Positions 17,591-26,662 of a stretch of DNA of 64,000 bases are shown piece by piece; the stretch's first letter is position 1; each line of letters starts with the position of its first letter. Position numbers and translations under genes: made by a program. The stretch covers positions 372,001 to 436,000 of the forward strand of contig NZ_CP114040.1 in NCBI RefSeq assembly GCF_026965555.1, written 5' to 3'. The notes under the pieces were generated by a model. It saw nothing but the letters and a program-made list of their open reading frames with translations, did not search any database and was not told the origin of the DNA. Source of the DNA: Nannocystis punicea. Lineage in GTDB: Bacteria; Myxococcota_A; Polyangia; Nannocystales; Nannocystaceae.

Positions 17591-19072
17591 ATGGCGGAGG
17601 ACCAGCTGACGGTGCGCGAGATCGAGGCGGCGCGGATCTTCGAGCAGGGCAAGGAGAACACGCTGCGCACCGGCAAGCCGCTGCCGATCGTGTTCGTGCC
17701 GGGGGTGATGGGCTCGCGCATGCGGCTCGTCGCGCACAACGAGCTGTGGGACCCCGACAGCAAGAAGAACCTGATCGGCTGGTCGATGCGCTCGGCCGAG
17801 CGGGCCGCCGAGCTGCTCAGCGTGCGCACCGGGATGGCGGAGATCCTCAGCGACCCGATCTCGTGGGACAAGGAGCTCGAGAAGATCTGGCGCGCCGTCG
17901 ACCCGAGCGGCGACCCGGCCTTCTACGGCCGCCAGCGCGGCTGGGGCGGGGTGTCGCAGGGCTATTACTACGAGATCCTCAAGGCGCTCGAGATCGCGTT
18001 CAACAGCGGGGCCCACGCCGCCGGCGAGCACCCCGTGTACGCGTTCGGCTACGACTGGCGGCGCACCGTCTCCAACGGGGCGACCCTGCTGGCCCGGCGG
18101 ATCCGCCACGTCCTCGACAAGCACGGGGTCGACAAGGTGATCCTGGTGACGCACAGCATGGGCGGCCTGGTCGCCCGCTACGCCTGCGCGCCGGCCGGCT
18201 GCGGGGTGGCGGGCCTGGTCAAGGGCATCGTCCACGTGGTCCAGCCGTGCAACGGCGCGGTGGTGGCCTACCGCCGGTTCGTCGAGGGCCTCGGCAACGA
18301 GAAGGCGACCGGGCTCGAGGGCAAGATCTTCGCCGGGATCCTCGGCGGCACCTGGTGGGGTTACACGATGATCATGAGCGGCACCGAGGGGCCGCTGCAG
18401 CTGATGCCCAACCACGTCTACGAGGGCTGGCTCACCGGTCCTTCGGGACAGGTGGTCCCCGCGGCCGAGATCTACGCCGACTACCTCAGCGGCGGGCCGC
18501 GCAGCGTGGTGCCCGAGCTGCCGGTGGCCGACCTGCAGACGCTGCTGAACGAGGGCTTCGGCGACGCGCCCGACGCGTTGACGCGGGCCGCGGAGGCGCG
18601 GCTCGTCGAGCTCGACGACGAGTGGGACGGGCGCTTCCCCGAGTTCCACGAGATGCGCCTGCGCGCCGACCGGGCCCGCGCGGCCCGGGCGCTGGCGCGG
18701 TGGGACGTCTACCGCGCGTCGCTGCGGTCGGGGGTCGCCTGTGCGCAGTCGTTTCACCGGCTGCTGGCCGGCTACGCGCATCCGCGCACCTTCATGCTGT
18801 ACGCCGCGGGGATGCCGACCGAGACCGCGTACCGCTGGGACCTGTCGCCCGGGCGGCGCGCGGTGCCGGTGGCCGGCGGCGGCGACGGGACCGTGCCGAT
18901 CGTCAGCGCCCAGGGGCTCGACGCCGGCGTGAGCGGACACTGGGCCGGCGCGGCGCCGCCGCGGCTCGCGCTGGCGGAGGATGTCGGGGCGCACGAGCAC
19001 TCGACCTGCTTCGTGCCCGACGTCAATCAGCGGGTGGTTCGCCGGATCCAGGCGCTGCGGCTCCTGCCGTGA
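17591..19072 (+). CDS. LCAT/PGAP1-like lipase, probable T6SS phospholipase effector
   Basis: 493 residues, alpha/beta hydrolase. Residues 31-42 (LPIVFVPGVMGS) match the N-terminal oxyanion region of LCAT-type acyltransferases. The nucleophile is Ser189 in THSMGG, the acid is probably Asp432 in GGGDGTVP, and the base is probably His468 or His470. There is no signal peptide, and the gene sits in a VgrG/LysM island, which fits a Tle-type phospholipase delivered to competitor membranes. The assignment to a T6SS effector is by context. An in-frame hairpin at 18434-18453 encodes part of a surface-type loop (TGPSGQ). The start is 10 bp after the preceding stop, with GGAGGGGAGG upstream. Confidence 0.85.
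   Translation: MAEDQLTVREIEAARIFEQGKENTLRTGKPLPIVFVPGVMGSRMRLVAHNELWDPDSKKNLIGWSMRSAERAAELLSVRTGMAEILSDPISWDKELEKIWRAVDPSGDPAFYGRQRGWGGVSQGYYYEILKALEIAFNSGAHAAGEHPVYAFGYDWRRTVSNGATLLARRIRHVLDKHGVDKVILVTHSMGGLVARYACAPAGCGVAGLVKGIVHVVQPCNGAVVAYRRFVEGLGNEKATGLEGKIFAGILGGTWWGYTMIMSGTEGPLQLMPNHVYEGWLTGPSGQVVPAAEIYADYLSGGPRSVVPELPVADLQTLLNEGFGDAPDALTRAAEARLVELDDEWDGRFPEFHEMRLRADRARAARALARWDVYRASLRSGVACAQSFHRLLAGYAHPRTFMLYAAGMPTETAYRWDLSPGRRAVPVAGGGDGTVPIVSAQGLDAGVSGHWAGAAPPRLALAEDVGAHEHSTCFVPDVNQRVVRRIQALRLLP
18434..18453. repeat. In-frame TTCG-loop hairpin in the lipase gene
   Basis: ACCGGTCC-TTCG-GGACAGGT is a stem with one mismatch in eight and a TTCG tetraloop. It is the CCTGTCC/GGACAGG variant of the dispersed element. 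Confidence 0.65.
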
Positions 19073-19203
19073 CGTCGCGTGGCCGGCGTCCGCGGCGCAG
19101 GTGTCCGGCGGCGGCGCGGCGCCTCGGGTGATGCACTGCGAAGACGACGCGCGGGTCGGTGGTCCGCGGTCGGCGTGACGACGCGCGGCCGTGACACTCG
19201 CGC

Positions 19204-20841
19204 ATGGACGGGCGGGGCCTGGCCGTGGCAGCCTTCGAGGACGCCATGGAGCTCGCCGCGCTGATCGCCGCCCTCTCGGACCCCCGCGCTTTCGGGCGCG
19301 CCGAAGGCGTCCGCGTCGAGGTGGTCCAGACCCACGTCTCGGTGGTGTTCCTCGTCGAGGACGACGTCTACAAGCTGAAGAAGCCGGTCGACCTCGAGTT
19401 CCTCGACTACTCGACGCTGTCGCGCCGGCGTCACTTCTGCCAGCTCGAGGTGGAGCTCAACCGCCGGCTGGCGCCCGACGTGTACTTTGGGACATTGCCC
19501 GTCGTACAGGTCGAGGACGAGGTGCGGGTCGGCCGCGAGCTCGACGAGGGCGGCGACCTCGAGGTGATCGACTGGGTGGTGCACATGCGGCGGCTGCCCG
19601 ACGCGGCCCGGCTCGGCGCGCGCGTGGCCGCCGGCGAGGCCGACGCGGCGCTGATGCAGCGGCTGGGGGCGACGATCGCCGGGTTCCACGCGCGGGCGCG
19701 GCGGGGGCCGGCGGTCTCGGCGTGGGCGACGTTCGCCGCGGTGGCCGGCAACTGCCGCCAGAACTTCGTGCAGCTGGCCGGGCTCGGGGTGGTGACGGAG
19801 CAGCTGCTGACGCGGGTCGAGCGGGCCACCGAGGAGGCGCTGGCGCGCGGGCACGCGGCGATCGACGGGCGGGCGCGGCGGCACGTGCCGCGCGACACCC
19901 ACGGCGACCTGCGGCTCGAGCACGTGTACTGGTTCCCGGAGCGCGAGCCGCCCGACGACCTGGTGGTGATCGACTGCATCGAGTTCGGCGAGCAGTTCCG
20001 CTGCGCCGACCCGGTGGCGGACCTGGCGTTCCTGGTGATGGACCTGCGCGAGGCCGGCCGGCGCGACCTGGCCGAGGCGCTGGCCGAGGGCTACTTCGCG
20101 GCGGCGCCCGAGGACGAGGCGAGCGAGGGGCGCGCGCTGCTGCCGCTGTACGTGGCCTACCGCGCGACGGTGCGGGCCAAGGTCGAGGCCTTCAAGGCGC
20201 GCGAGTCGGAGGTGCCCGAGGCGCAGGCCGCCGCCGCGCAGGCGCGGGCCCGCCGGTTCCTGCTGCTGGCGCTGCGCGAGCTGCAGGCCCCCGCGCTGGC
20301 TCCTTGCCTGCTGCTGGTGATGGGCCTGCCCGGGACCGGCAAGTCGACGCTGGCCCGCGCGCTCGCCGGCGAGGGCTTCTCGTGGGTCCGCTCCGACGCG
20401 GTCCGCAAGCAGATGGCCGGCGTGCCCAGCGAGGCGTCGGCCGACGCCTCGGTCTACACCCCGGCCTGGAACGAGCGCACCTACGCGGTCTGCCGCGACC
20501 TGGCCGAGGCCCGCCTGTCCGAGGGCGAGCGCGTGGTCGTCGACGCCAACTTCAAGCTCGACTCGCAGCGCGCGCCGTTCGTCGCCCTGGCCGACGACCT
20601 CGGCGTGCCGGCGCACATCCTCGTGTGCACCGCCGACGAGCCGACGGTCCGCGAACGCCTGTCCCGCAGGACAGGCGACATCTCCGACGCGGACGTGTCG
20701 GTGTACGAGCAGGCGCGCGCCGCGTGGCAGCCGTTGCGCCCCGAGCACGCGGCGATCGCCGCGGAGATCGACAGCGGCGGGCCGCCCGAGGAGGTGCTAC
20801 AGCGGGCGCTGCAACACCTGCGCGCGGCAGGGCTGTGGTAA
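19204..20841 (+). CDS. Bifunctional aminoglycoside-phosphotransferase-like / P-loop kinase
   Basis: 545 residues, two domains. Residues about 15-340 are APH-like, with HGDLRLEHVYW (233 onward) as the Brenner motif and VIDCIEF as the metal-binding segment. Residues about 365-540 form a small AAA/kinase domain with Walker A GLPGTGKST (374-382). This fusion is widespread in bacteria, usually annotated as a bifunctional aminoglycoside phosphotransferase/ATP-binding protein, and its physiological substrate is unclear. The ATG at 19246 (MELAAL) is a reasonable alternative start. Unlike its neighbours it is not an obvious T6SS gene. A perfect 9-bp hairpin at 20656-20677 lies in frame within the kinase domain. 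Confidence 0.85.
   Translation: MDGRGLAVAAFEDAMELAALIAALSDPRAFGRAEGVRVEVVQTHVSVVFLVEDDVYKLKKPVDLEFLDYSTLSRRRHFCQLEVELNRRLAPDVYFGTLPVVQVEDEVRVGRELDEGGDLEVIDWVVHMRRLPDAARLGARVAAGEADAALMQRLGATIAGFHARARRGPAVSAWATFAAVAGNCRQNFVQLAGLGVVTEQLLTRVERATEEALARGHAAIDGRARRHVPRDTHGDLRLEHVYWFPEREPPDDLVVIDCIEFGEQFRCADPVADLAFLVMDLREAGRRDLAEALAEGYFAAAPEDEASEGRALLPLYVAYRATVRAKVEAFKARESEVPEAQAAAAQARARRFLLLALRELQAPALAPCLLLVMGLPGTGKSTLARALAGEGFSWVRSDAVRKQMAGVPSEASADASVYTPAWNERTYAVCRDLAEARLSEGERVVVDANFKLDSQRAPFVALADDLGVPAHILVCTADEPTVRERLSRRTGDISDADVSVYEQARAAWQPLRPEHAAIAAEIDSGGPPEEVLQRALQHLRAAGLW
20656..20677. repeat. In-frame 9-bp perfect hairpin in the kinase gene
   Basis: CGCCTGTCC-CGCA-GGACAGGCG is a perfect inverted repeat read as ERLSRRTGD. 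It belongs to the CCTGTCC variant of the dispersed family. Confidence 0.75.
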
Positions 20842-20852
20842 CCGAAGTTTCC

Positions 20853-20866
20853 TGTCCGTAGGGACA
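20853..20866. repeat. Dispersed hairpin just after the kinase gene
   Basis: TGTCC-GTAG-GGACA begins 12 bp after the stop codon at 20841 and is followed by TGTGG. It is a small stem with a tetranucleotide loop in the position of a terminator, but without a T-run. Confidence 0.7.
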
Positions 20867-20945
20867 TGTGGTTGCGCGCCCGCGCGCGCCCGCAGGCGCG
20901 GCCATGAACGTTGTCAAGCCGGGCCCCGGGTGGTCTAGTTGGACC

Positions 20946-22148
20946 ATGCGAAGGCATTGGCTTGGGGCGCTGGTGGTCGGCGCGGCGACGGCGGGAGGAT
21001 GCGCGAAGGGGAGCGCGCTCGAGACCGGCGCGGTGGTGAGCGAGACCTCGGGCCCGTCCACGACCACCACCACCGGCGAGGCGAGCACGACCGAGGCGCA
21101 GTCGACGACGACGACCGGCTCGACCACCGACGACCCGAGCACGACCGCCGACACGACCGGCGAGACCGGCAGCCAGAACACCACCGACGGGCCCAAGTGC
21201 GGCGACGGCCAGCTCGACCCCGGCGAGCTGTGCGACGACGGCAACGTGCTCAACAACGACGCGTGCACCAACTCGTGCAAGTTCGCGGCCTGCGGCGACG
21301 GCTTCGTGCTGGCCGGGACCGAGGAGTGCGACGACGGCAACGCGGTCGACGGCGACGACTGCACCAACATGTGCACGGGCGCCGAGTGCGGCGACGGGGT
21401 GGTCCACGTCGGCCTCGAGGCCTGTGACGACGGCAACCCCGACGACGCCGACGCGTGCACCAGCCAGTGCGCCCTGGCCGGCTGCGGCGACGGCATCGTG
21501 ATGATGGGCGTCGAGGAGTGCGACGACGCCAACGCCGAGAACACCGACGCCTGCACCGCCAGCTGCAAGAACGCGGTGTGCGGCGACGGGATCCTGTGGA
21601 TCGGCACCGAGGAGTGCGAGGACGGCAACCAGATCCCCGGCGACGGCTGCGAGCCCGACTGCAAGAAGACGGTGATCAACAAGTACACCGCGTTCGGGCC
21701 GCAGCAGAACGTGCAGTCGGCGTCGCTGGTCGGCTGGGAGGTCTGCTACGTCGACCAGTTCGGCCACTCGGGGACGACTGTGTCGCAGATCTTGCAACAA
21801 TGCGGGAAGGCCAACCTGATGCTGGCGTGCCGCCCGAGCGGCAGCGGGACCTACACGCTGCTGGCCCACGGCCCGCGCGCGTCGGTGACCGCCGACACCG
21901 GCCAGAGCAACGTGCCGACCAACGCCAACGGGACCGGCTGGTACTACAGCGACGCGTTCTCGTGGGGCTTCGCGGCCGAGGGCGACCCGATCAACCGCAA
22001 CAGCTGCGACACCGGTGACGTGAATCCGGAGCGGCGCCTGTGCTTCCACACCAGCGGCGGCTCGATCAACGGCGGCTTCCGCTGCGGGAACAACACGTAC
22101 CTCAACAACTCCCCCGACTGGGAGCGCGTGGTCCTCCACGCCGATTGA
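20946..22148 (+). CDS. DUF4215 Cys-rich repeat lipoprotein
   Basis: 400 residues. The signal peptide ends in a lipobox-like AGGC, then a Thr-rich linker runs to about residue 80. Five to six DUF4215 repeats follow (about 80-240), each with the pattern CGDG...G.E.CDDGN...D.C...C, expected to form disulphide-bonded units. A beta-rich C-terminal domain of about 160 residues resembles secreted myxobacterial domains of unknown function. It is predicted to be surface-exposed and anchored by lipid. An intrinsic terminator follows at 22205. Confidence 0.9.
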   Translation: MRRHWLGALVVGAATAGGCAKGSALETGAVVSETSGPSTTTTTGEASTTEAQSTTTTGSTTDDPSTTADTTGETGSQNTTDGPKCGDGQLDPGELCDDGNVLNNDACTNSCKFAACGDGFVLAGTEECDDGNAVDGDDCTNMCTGAECGDGVVHVGLEACDDGNPDDADACTSQCALAGCGDGIVMMGVEECDDANAENTDACTASCKNAVCGDGILWIGTEECEDGNQIPGDGCEPDCKKTVINKYTAFGPQQNVQSASLVGWEVCYVDQFGHSGTTVSQILQQCGKANLMLACRPSGSGTYTLLAHGPRASVTADTGQSNVPTNANGTGWYYSDAFSWGFAAEGDPINRNSCDTGDVNPERRLCFHTSGGSINGGFRCGNNTYLNNSPDWERVVLHAD

Positions 22149-22204
22149 TTGCATCCGCGCGCGCCCGAGGCGGCCACTACGCGGTCGCCCGCGACCGGTC
22201 CGGC

Positions 22205-22226
22205 GTCGCGCACACGCGACTTTTTT
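22205..22226 (+). terminator. Intrinsic terminator
   Basis: GTCGCG-CACA-CGCGAC is a perfect 6-bp GC stem with a 4-base loop, followed immediately by six Ts. It lies 57 bp after the DUF4215 gene and 25 bp before the next start. It is the only classical hairpin-plus-T-run I found in the window. Confidence 0.8.
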
Positions 22227-22250
22227 CGGTACGATGGGCGAGGACCGAAG

Positions 22251-23915
22251 ATGCCTGCCCAGCCACCCCCGCGCCCCGCGCGATCCGCCCTGCTCGCCGC
22301 GCTCGCCCTGAGCGCCTGCGACACCCACGCGCCGGCGCCCGCCAAGGCTGTCGCCCCGACCCCGAGCCCGGCCGCCGCGGGCAAGCCCGCCGAGCCCGAG
22401 GAAGACGCGCCGACGGCCGCGCGCACAGTCAAGCTCGAGCTGCAGGCCGTGGCCACCCGCCGCGGGCCGATCGCGCTGCACCGCCTCGGCGACGGCGAGA
22501 TGGTGACGTCCGGCGGCCTGATGCTGGCGCGCGGGGGCGCCGACGGCAACATGGTCCAAGAGACAGATTGGCTGGGCGGCCTGCACCCGGCCGACCCGAG
22601 CGAGGGCTGGCGCGTGCGCGCGATCGGCGGGCGGGACGACGACCTGTGGCTGACGGTCGCCCGCGACGGGGACGATCCCGCTCACCGCGTGTATCGCCGG
22701 CGTGAGAATACCTGGGCGCCGCACGAGCCCGCCCCCGAGGTTCCGGGGGCTTACTACGTGGACTATGCGACATGGCCCGAGGGCCATGCGATCGCGCTGC
22801 GCAGCGACGGCGCGGGTGGGACGGCGCTGGTGGTGCTCGACGACGAGGGGGCGCGGCCGGCCCGGCCGCGGCTCGAGGTCGCGGGGCTGTCGGAGGCGCC
22901 GCGGCCGACGCGGGTCGCGGGGCTGGCGAGCGGCGAGCTGTTCGCGTCGGTCGGCGCCGGTCCGGTCGACAAGGAGGCGCAGCCCGGGCTGCAGTCGGGG
23001 GTGCTGCGCTGGGGCCCGGAGGACGCGACGGGGATCTTCGCGCCGCTGCCGGGGCTCGAGTCGCGGGCGCCGAAGGAGGTCGCGGCGCTGGTCGAGAGCG
23101 GCGGGCAGGTGCTGATCGGCACGGGGGTCGAGATCGATGAAGAAGTGGTGCCGTACGTGGCCCGCTTCGACGGCACGTCGTGGCGCGTGCTCGACCCGCC
23201 GCCGGCGCGCGGCTCGGTGGTGTCCCTGGTCGAGACCCCCGAGCCGGCGATCTTCGTCGTCCTCGACGAGGACGGGCCCGCCGACAGCCTGTGGCGGATC
23301 CACGCCGGCGGCGACTGGGACATGTGGGAGCGCGTCGAGCTGCCGCCGGTGCAGCTGACCGACTCGTGGTTCTGGGACCAGGCGGCCGGCGCGTGGGCGT
23401 CCGAGCCGGCGCCGCCGGGCGGCCTCACGCCGTCGCCGCGCGCGATCGGCCACGACGCCGCGGGGACGCTGTGGCTCAGCGCGCAGCTGCTCCTGGCCGA
23501 TGGGACAGCTTCGCCGCACCACGCGGTCCTGCGCTCCGGCGCGGCCGCGACCCCGCTGGCGCTGTACGACGACGGCCAGATCCACGCGGCCCAGCAGGAC
23601 CTGCTGCCGCGCCGCAGCCCGCGGGTCGGCGACGCCGGCTGTCCTCAAGTTTATGTCCAATTGTACACTGTCTCGGAGGACAGCCCGGAGGTCGGCGCGC
23701 CCGAGCTGCGCAGCGCCCTGACCGGGCCGCTCGGCTCGCTGCTGCTCGGCGAGGTCCGCTCGCAGGGCGAGCGCCAGGTCGGGCTGCTGCTGGCCGCCGA
23801 CGACTACGAGGCGCACAAGGCGGCGATCGCCGGGGTGGCAGGGAAGCTCCGCTACCGCTCGCGGGCCAGCTGCGGCCACCCGCCGCTGCTCCGCGGCTGG
23901 CGCGCCAGCGGGTGA
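22251..23915 (+). CDS. Hypothetical lipoprotein with WD/propeller-like segments
   Basis: 554 residues. The signal peptide ends in the lipobox ALSAC (Cys about 23), and a Pro/Ala linker runs to about residue 55. The remainder is Trp- and Gly-rich with recurring patterns (DLWLTVARDGDD, SLWRIHAGGDWDMWERVELP, TLWLSAQ) suggestive of a beta-propeller. No specific family is recognised. Two palindromic segments are read in frame: CATGGCCC-GA-GGGCCATG at 22771-22788 and the long element at 23637-23685, which adds the unusual Cys-Pro-Gln-Val-Tyr stretch. Confidence 0.75.
   Translation: MPAQPPPRPARSALLAALALSACDTHAPAPAKAVAPTPSPAAAGKPAEPEEDAPTAARTVKLELQAVATRRGPIALHRLGDGEMVTSGGLMLARGGADGNMVQETDWLGGLHPADPSEGWRVRAIGGRDDDLWLTVARDGDDPAHRVYRRRENTWAPHEPAPEVPGAYYVDYATWPEGHAIALRSDGAGGTALVVLDDEGARPARPRLEVAGLSEAPRPTRVAGLASGELFASVGAGPVDKEAQPGLQSGVLRWGPEDATGIFAPLPGLESRAPKEVAALVESGGQVLIGTGVEIDEEVVPYVARFDGTSWRVLDPPPARGSVVSLVETPEPAIFVVLDEDGPADSLWRIHAGGDWDMWERVELPPVQLTDSWFWDQAAGAWASEPAPPGGLTPSPRAIGHDAAGTLWLSAQLLLADGTASPHHAVLRSGAAATPLALYDDGQIHAAQQDLLPRRSPRVGDAGCPQVYVQLYTVSEDSPEVGAPELRSALTGPLGSLLLGEVRSQGERQVGLLLAADDYEAHKAAIAGVAGKLRYRSRASCGHPPLLRGWRASG
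23637..23685. repeat. In-frame long inverted repeat in a lipoprotein gene
   Basis: GGCTGTCCTC at 23637-23646 and GAGGACAGCC at 23676-23685 are perfect 10-bp arms. The 29-bp loop is AT-richer than its surroundings and contains a further TGTCC. The gene remains open through it. Confidence 0.75.
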
Positions 23916-24081
23916 GCGCGGCGGCGGTTCGCTCGCCCGATGGGCGGTGCTGACGTCGCTCGCAGGACGGGGCGGGGCGAGTGCGGACGAAGGCGCGCTC
24001 GCGGCCCTGGGGTCTCGCCGGCTCCTCGCGGGGCACCGCTGCGGAGCGGTACCCCGGCGCGGAGGCAGCGTGTCTTTCAGG

Positions 24082-24101
24082 GCATGTCTACATGGACATG
24101 C
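24082..24101. repeat. Dispersed hairpin, GCATGTC form
   Basis: GCATGTC-TACATG-GACATGC forms a perfect 7-bp stem. It lies in the 294-bp gap between convergent genes and is followed by a second, near-identical copy about 90 bp further on. Confidence 0.75.
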
Positions 24102-24173
24102 TCGACAGGTCATCTCATCGAACGACGGACGCCGGGGCGTGGCCTCGGCGCGGGTTCTTGCGTGTCTCTTCGG

Positions 24174-24193
24174 GCATGTCTACATGAACATGC
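24174..24193. repeat. Dispersed hairpin next to the DUF4198 stop
   Basis: GCATGT-CTACATGA-ACATGC gives a 6-bp stem, 17 bp beyond the DUF4198 stop at 24210. With its flanks it is a direct copy of the element at 24082, sharing GTGTCTnTnnnGGGCATGTC before the stem. Confidence 0.75.
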
Positions 24194-24209
24194 TTCAAAA
24201 GACATTCAG

Positions 24210-25025
24210 TCAGCGGACCGCGAAGCCGTACGAGCTCCAGAAGCTCTCCCAGTCGGCGTCCTTGCAGCCGTCGCAGCGCTGGATGTGGACGGCGCGCAGC
24301 AGCCACGGCCCGGCGGCGGCGATCGTGAAGGTGACGCGGCCGTCGGCGTCGGTGGTGGCTGCCTGCTCGGCGACGCGGCCGTGGGGGACGCGCGCGAAGG
24401 CCTCCACGCGGGCGCCGGCCAGCGGCTTGCCGAGGAAGCGCAGCTGTACGCCGAGCTGCTGGCCGGGGCGGACTGCGGCGAGGTCGCGGTCGGGTACGAG
24501 CTCGAGGCGGTGGCCGAGGACGCGGGTCGAGACGTCGTCGACGGGGCCCTCGACCTGCACGAAGGCTTTCAAATAGCGGGTGTAGCGCTCGCGGCCCGGC
24601 TGCCGGCGCTCGCCTGCCTGCTTGCGCGCGGCGAGGGCGGTATTCAGGCCCTCGTGGCGGAGGTAGCGGTTGAACTTGAGCGGCTTCAGCTCGATGCGCG
24701 AGGCGTCGCGCTCGAGGCCGAACAGGTAGCCGCCCGGGCCGCCGAGGCGCAGGTCGAGGAACGGCGTGCTGCCGTCGCGCGCCTGCGCCAGCAGGTCGAG
24801 CTCGCCGAGCGCGGTGACCTGCCGCAGCGAGACCAGCCGCGCGCGCTCCATCGCTTTTTGCGCCTCGGCCGCGAAGTCCTCGCCGACCCACAGGCTGAGC
24901 GCGAGCGCGTCCCCGGCCGCGGGCGCGAGCGGCGAGAATTCGAGCCAGTAGTCGTGGGCCCGCACGGGGAAGGCGACGCAGAGCGCGGCGAGGAGGCCGA
25001 GGGCGAGGACGCGAGCGGACGGCAC
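24210..25025 (-). CDS. DUF4198-family periplasmic protein
   Basis: 271 residues. It has a cleavable signal peptide (ALCVAFPVRA-HDYWLEF); the His-Asp-Tyr-Trp-Leu start of the mature protein is typical of DUF4198. The C-terminal half is a beta-sandwich with GQQLGVQLRFLGKPLAGARV and ATTDADGRVTFTI. It ends in a Cys-containing segment HIQRCDGCKDADW. Family members often sit beside metal or haem uptake genes and TonB receptors, and some relate to NikM-like domains. Its function is unproven. The start is a GTG at 25025. Confidence 0.8.
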   Translation of the reverse strand: MPSARVLALGLLAALCVAFPVRAHDYWLEFSPLAPAAGDALALSLWVGEDFAAEAQKAMERARLVSLRQVTALGELDLLAQARDGSTPFLDLRLGGPGGYLFGLERDASRIELKPLKFNRYLRHEGLNTALAARKQAGERRQPGRERYTRYLKAFVQVEGPVDDVSTRVLGHRLELVPDRDLAAVRPGQQLGVQLRFLGKPLAGARVEAFARVPHGRVAEQAATTDADGRVTFTIAAAGPWLLRAVHIQRCDGCKDADWESFWSSYGFAVR

Positions 25026-25170
25026 GGCCTTGCAACATACCCCCGCGGGCCCGCCGCCGCGATTTTCGCGCGAACGCGGCGGGGTGCAGACGGGGTCAGG
25101 CAGATCTGCGAACTGCGGTGCGGTCGTCGTCGACCAGCGGAGAGATCCGGAAGAGTGCGTCGGTCGTCGC

Positions 25171-25507
25171 GGCGGTCCGTGTCGTGATCGGGAGGACGAC
25201 GGCGTGCGCTTCGACGAGGAACGCCATTCACGCGGCGGTCCGTGCTGTGAGCGAGAAGGCGACGGCGTGCGCTTCGACGAGTGACGACGCGGACGCCGCG
25301 GTGCCGTGATCGAGAAGGCGACGGCGTGCGCTTCGACGAGTGACGACGTGGATGCCGCGGCGCCGTGATCGAGAAGGCGACGGCGTGCGCTTCGACGAGT
25401 GACGACGCGGACGCCGCGGTGCCGTGATCGAGAAGGCGACGGCGCGCGCTTCGACGAGTGACGACGCGTACGCCGCGGTGCCGTGACCGAGAGGGCGACA
25501 GCGCGAT
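25171..25507. repeat. 59-bp tandem repeat, five copies
   Basis: The marker GCTTCGACGAG recurs at 25208, 25271, 25330, 25389 and 25448. The last three intervals are exactly 59 bp and the first is 63. Units are contiguous without spacers and contain GTGATCGAGAAGGCGACGGC. The unit length is not a multiple of three, so the array is not coding. It fills most of the 760-bp gap 25026-25785, where I find no gene. Confidence 0.9.
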
Positions 25508-25744
25508 CGCCGGGTCGCCGCGGCGCGGCGGACCGTCGTCGCGCGGCAGTTCGTTGGGCGGACTCGCGGGCAGGGGACGTGGCGGACCGCGTGTGCCCCG
25601 GCGAAGGGCCCGATTTTGGCGGTCGGCCCGGATGGCGGGCCCGACCTCGTCGGCTTCAGGGCGTCGGCCGGAGCAGCCTGCGAGATCCGGAGCGCGGAGG
25701 TCGATTCGCTCGATGGAGCCGATCTCTTCGAGTGTCGTAATGGG

Positions 25745-25765
25745 CATGTCTACATGGACATGTCC
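25745..25765. repeat. Dispersed hairpin with exact GGACATGTCC
   Basis: CATGTC-TACATG-GACATG at 25745-25762 overlaps the exact decamer GGACATGTCC at 25756-25765. It ends 20 bp beyond the stop of the lipoprotein gene at 25786. Confidence 0.8.
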
Positions 25766-25785
25766 CTTGGGTAATGGAGAGAAGA

Positions 25786-26148
25786 TCAGCCGGTCGAGGA
25801 GGTGTCGGCGGTCGTGCCGGTGGGCTCGGTGTCGCCGTGCTCGGTCTCACCGTGGTCCGTGGTGGCCTCGGTGGGGCTGGTGCCGGAGCTCGAGGCCTCG
25901 GTCTCGTGGTGATCGTCGGTCTCGTGCGTCTCGGTCTCGTGGTGATCGTCGGTCTCGCCGGCGGTGCCGTGGTCGTGCGGCTCCTGGCAGGTGCCCTTGC
26001 CCTCGTGGACGTCGCAGATCAGGTCGCCGCCGCACTGCTCGGCGTTGTCGCAGGGGGTGCCGATCTTGCTGCTCTCGCTGGTGCAGGAGGCGGCCGAGAG
26101 GAGCAGGGCGGAGAGCAGGACGGGGAGCGAGCGGACGGCGCGGGTCAT
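25786..26148 (-). CDS. Small His/Glu/Thr-rich lipoprotein
   Basis: 120 residues from ATG 26148. The lipobox is SAASC. A short Cys-rich knot (GTPCDNAEQCGGDLICDVHEG) comes next, followed by a His-rich tail with repeated DHHETE and HGETEHGDTE units ending in Thr/Ser. The His/acidic tail could bind metal ions at the cell surface, which would fit the neighbouring DUF4198 and cytochrome genes; this is inference. It is divergent from the di-haem cytochrome gene. Confidence 0.7.
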   Translation of the reverse strand: MTRAVRSLPVLLSALLLSAASCTSESSKIGTPCDNAEQCGGDLICDVHEGKGTCQEPHDHGTAGETDDHHETETHETDDHHETEASSSGTSPTEATTDHGETEHGDTEPTGTTADTSSTG

Positions 26149-26299
26149 GACGAGGACGGCCAACATAGGCGCGAGGCCGCGGCCGTGTACATGCGTCGTG
26201 CTGTCGCACGCAGCGCGGTGCGCGGAGCGATGCGACCCGATGTCGCAGGAGGCCGCGCGGGCGCCGGGCGCCTGCCGGATCGGTTACACGGCGAAGGTG

Positions 26300-26662
26300 A
26301 TGTCTCGCGTCTCCGAGCGGCAGCGGCCGGCCTCGATCGGCCTCGGCGGAGCGGCAGTGGCGGTGCTGCTGGCGGCCGCGCTGGCGGGCTCGAGCGCGGG
26401 CTGCATCACCGCCTTCGCCCCCAACATCCGCCGCGAGGAGCACCACGCGGCGATGACGTCGCAGTCGACGCGCGGGACCTGCCTCAAGTGCCACGAGCTC
26501 GAGTCGCACATGGCGAAGCGGATGCAGCACATGGACCCGGCGGTGCTCGAGCGGCACATGGTCGAGATGAACAAGGTCATCCGCCCGCCGCTGGTGGCCG
26601 ACTGGATGGCCAAGGACCGCCGCGGGTGCGTCGATTGCCACGCGATCAAGGGGGACCGGTGA
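26300..26662 (+). CDS. Small membrane-anchored di-haem c-type cytochrome
   Basis: 120 residues from ATG 26300. One N-terminal hydrophobic segment (IGLGGAAVAVLLAAALAG) ends near a Cys that could be a lipid anchor. Two CxxCH haem sites follow (CLKCH about residue 55 and CVDCH near the C-terminus), with several Met and His residues between them as candidate axial ligands. It probably carries electrons in the periplasm. The next gene begins inside its stop (GTGA), so the two are co-expressed. Confidence 0.8.
   Translation: MSRVSERQRPASIGLGGAAVAVLLAAALAGSSAGCITAFAPNIRREEHHAAMTSQSTRGTCLKCHELESHMAKRMQHMDPAVLERHMVEMNKVIRPPLVADWMAKDRRGCVDCHAIKGDR

Noticed and set aside
20481..24113. A 1210-codon open frame on the minus strand
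   Set aside because: It runs antisense through the kinase, the DUF4215 lipoprotein and another lipoprotein, all with clear domains. Long antisense frames are normal in DNA this GC-rich, and the translation is Arg/Ala/Gly-rich without motifs.
25171..25507. CRISPR array
   Set aside because: The 59-bp units are contiguous without spacers, and no cas genes are present.
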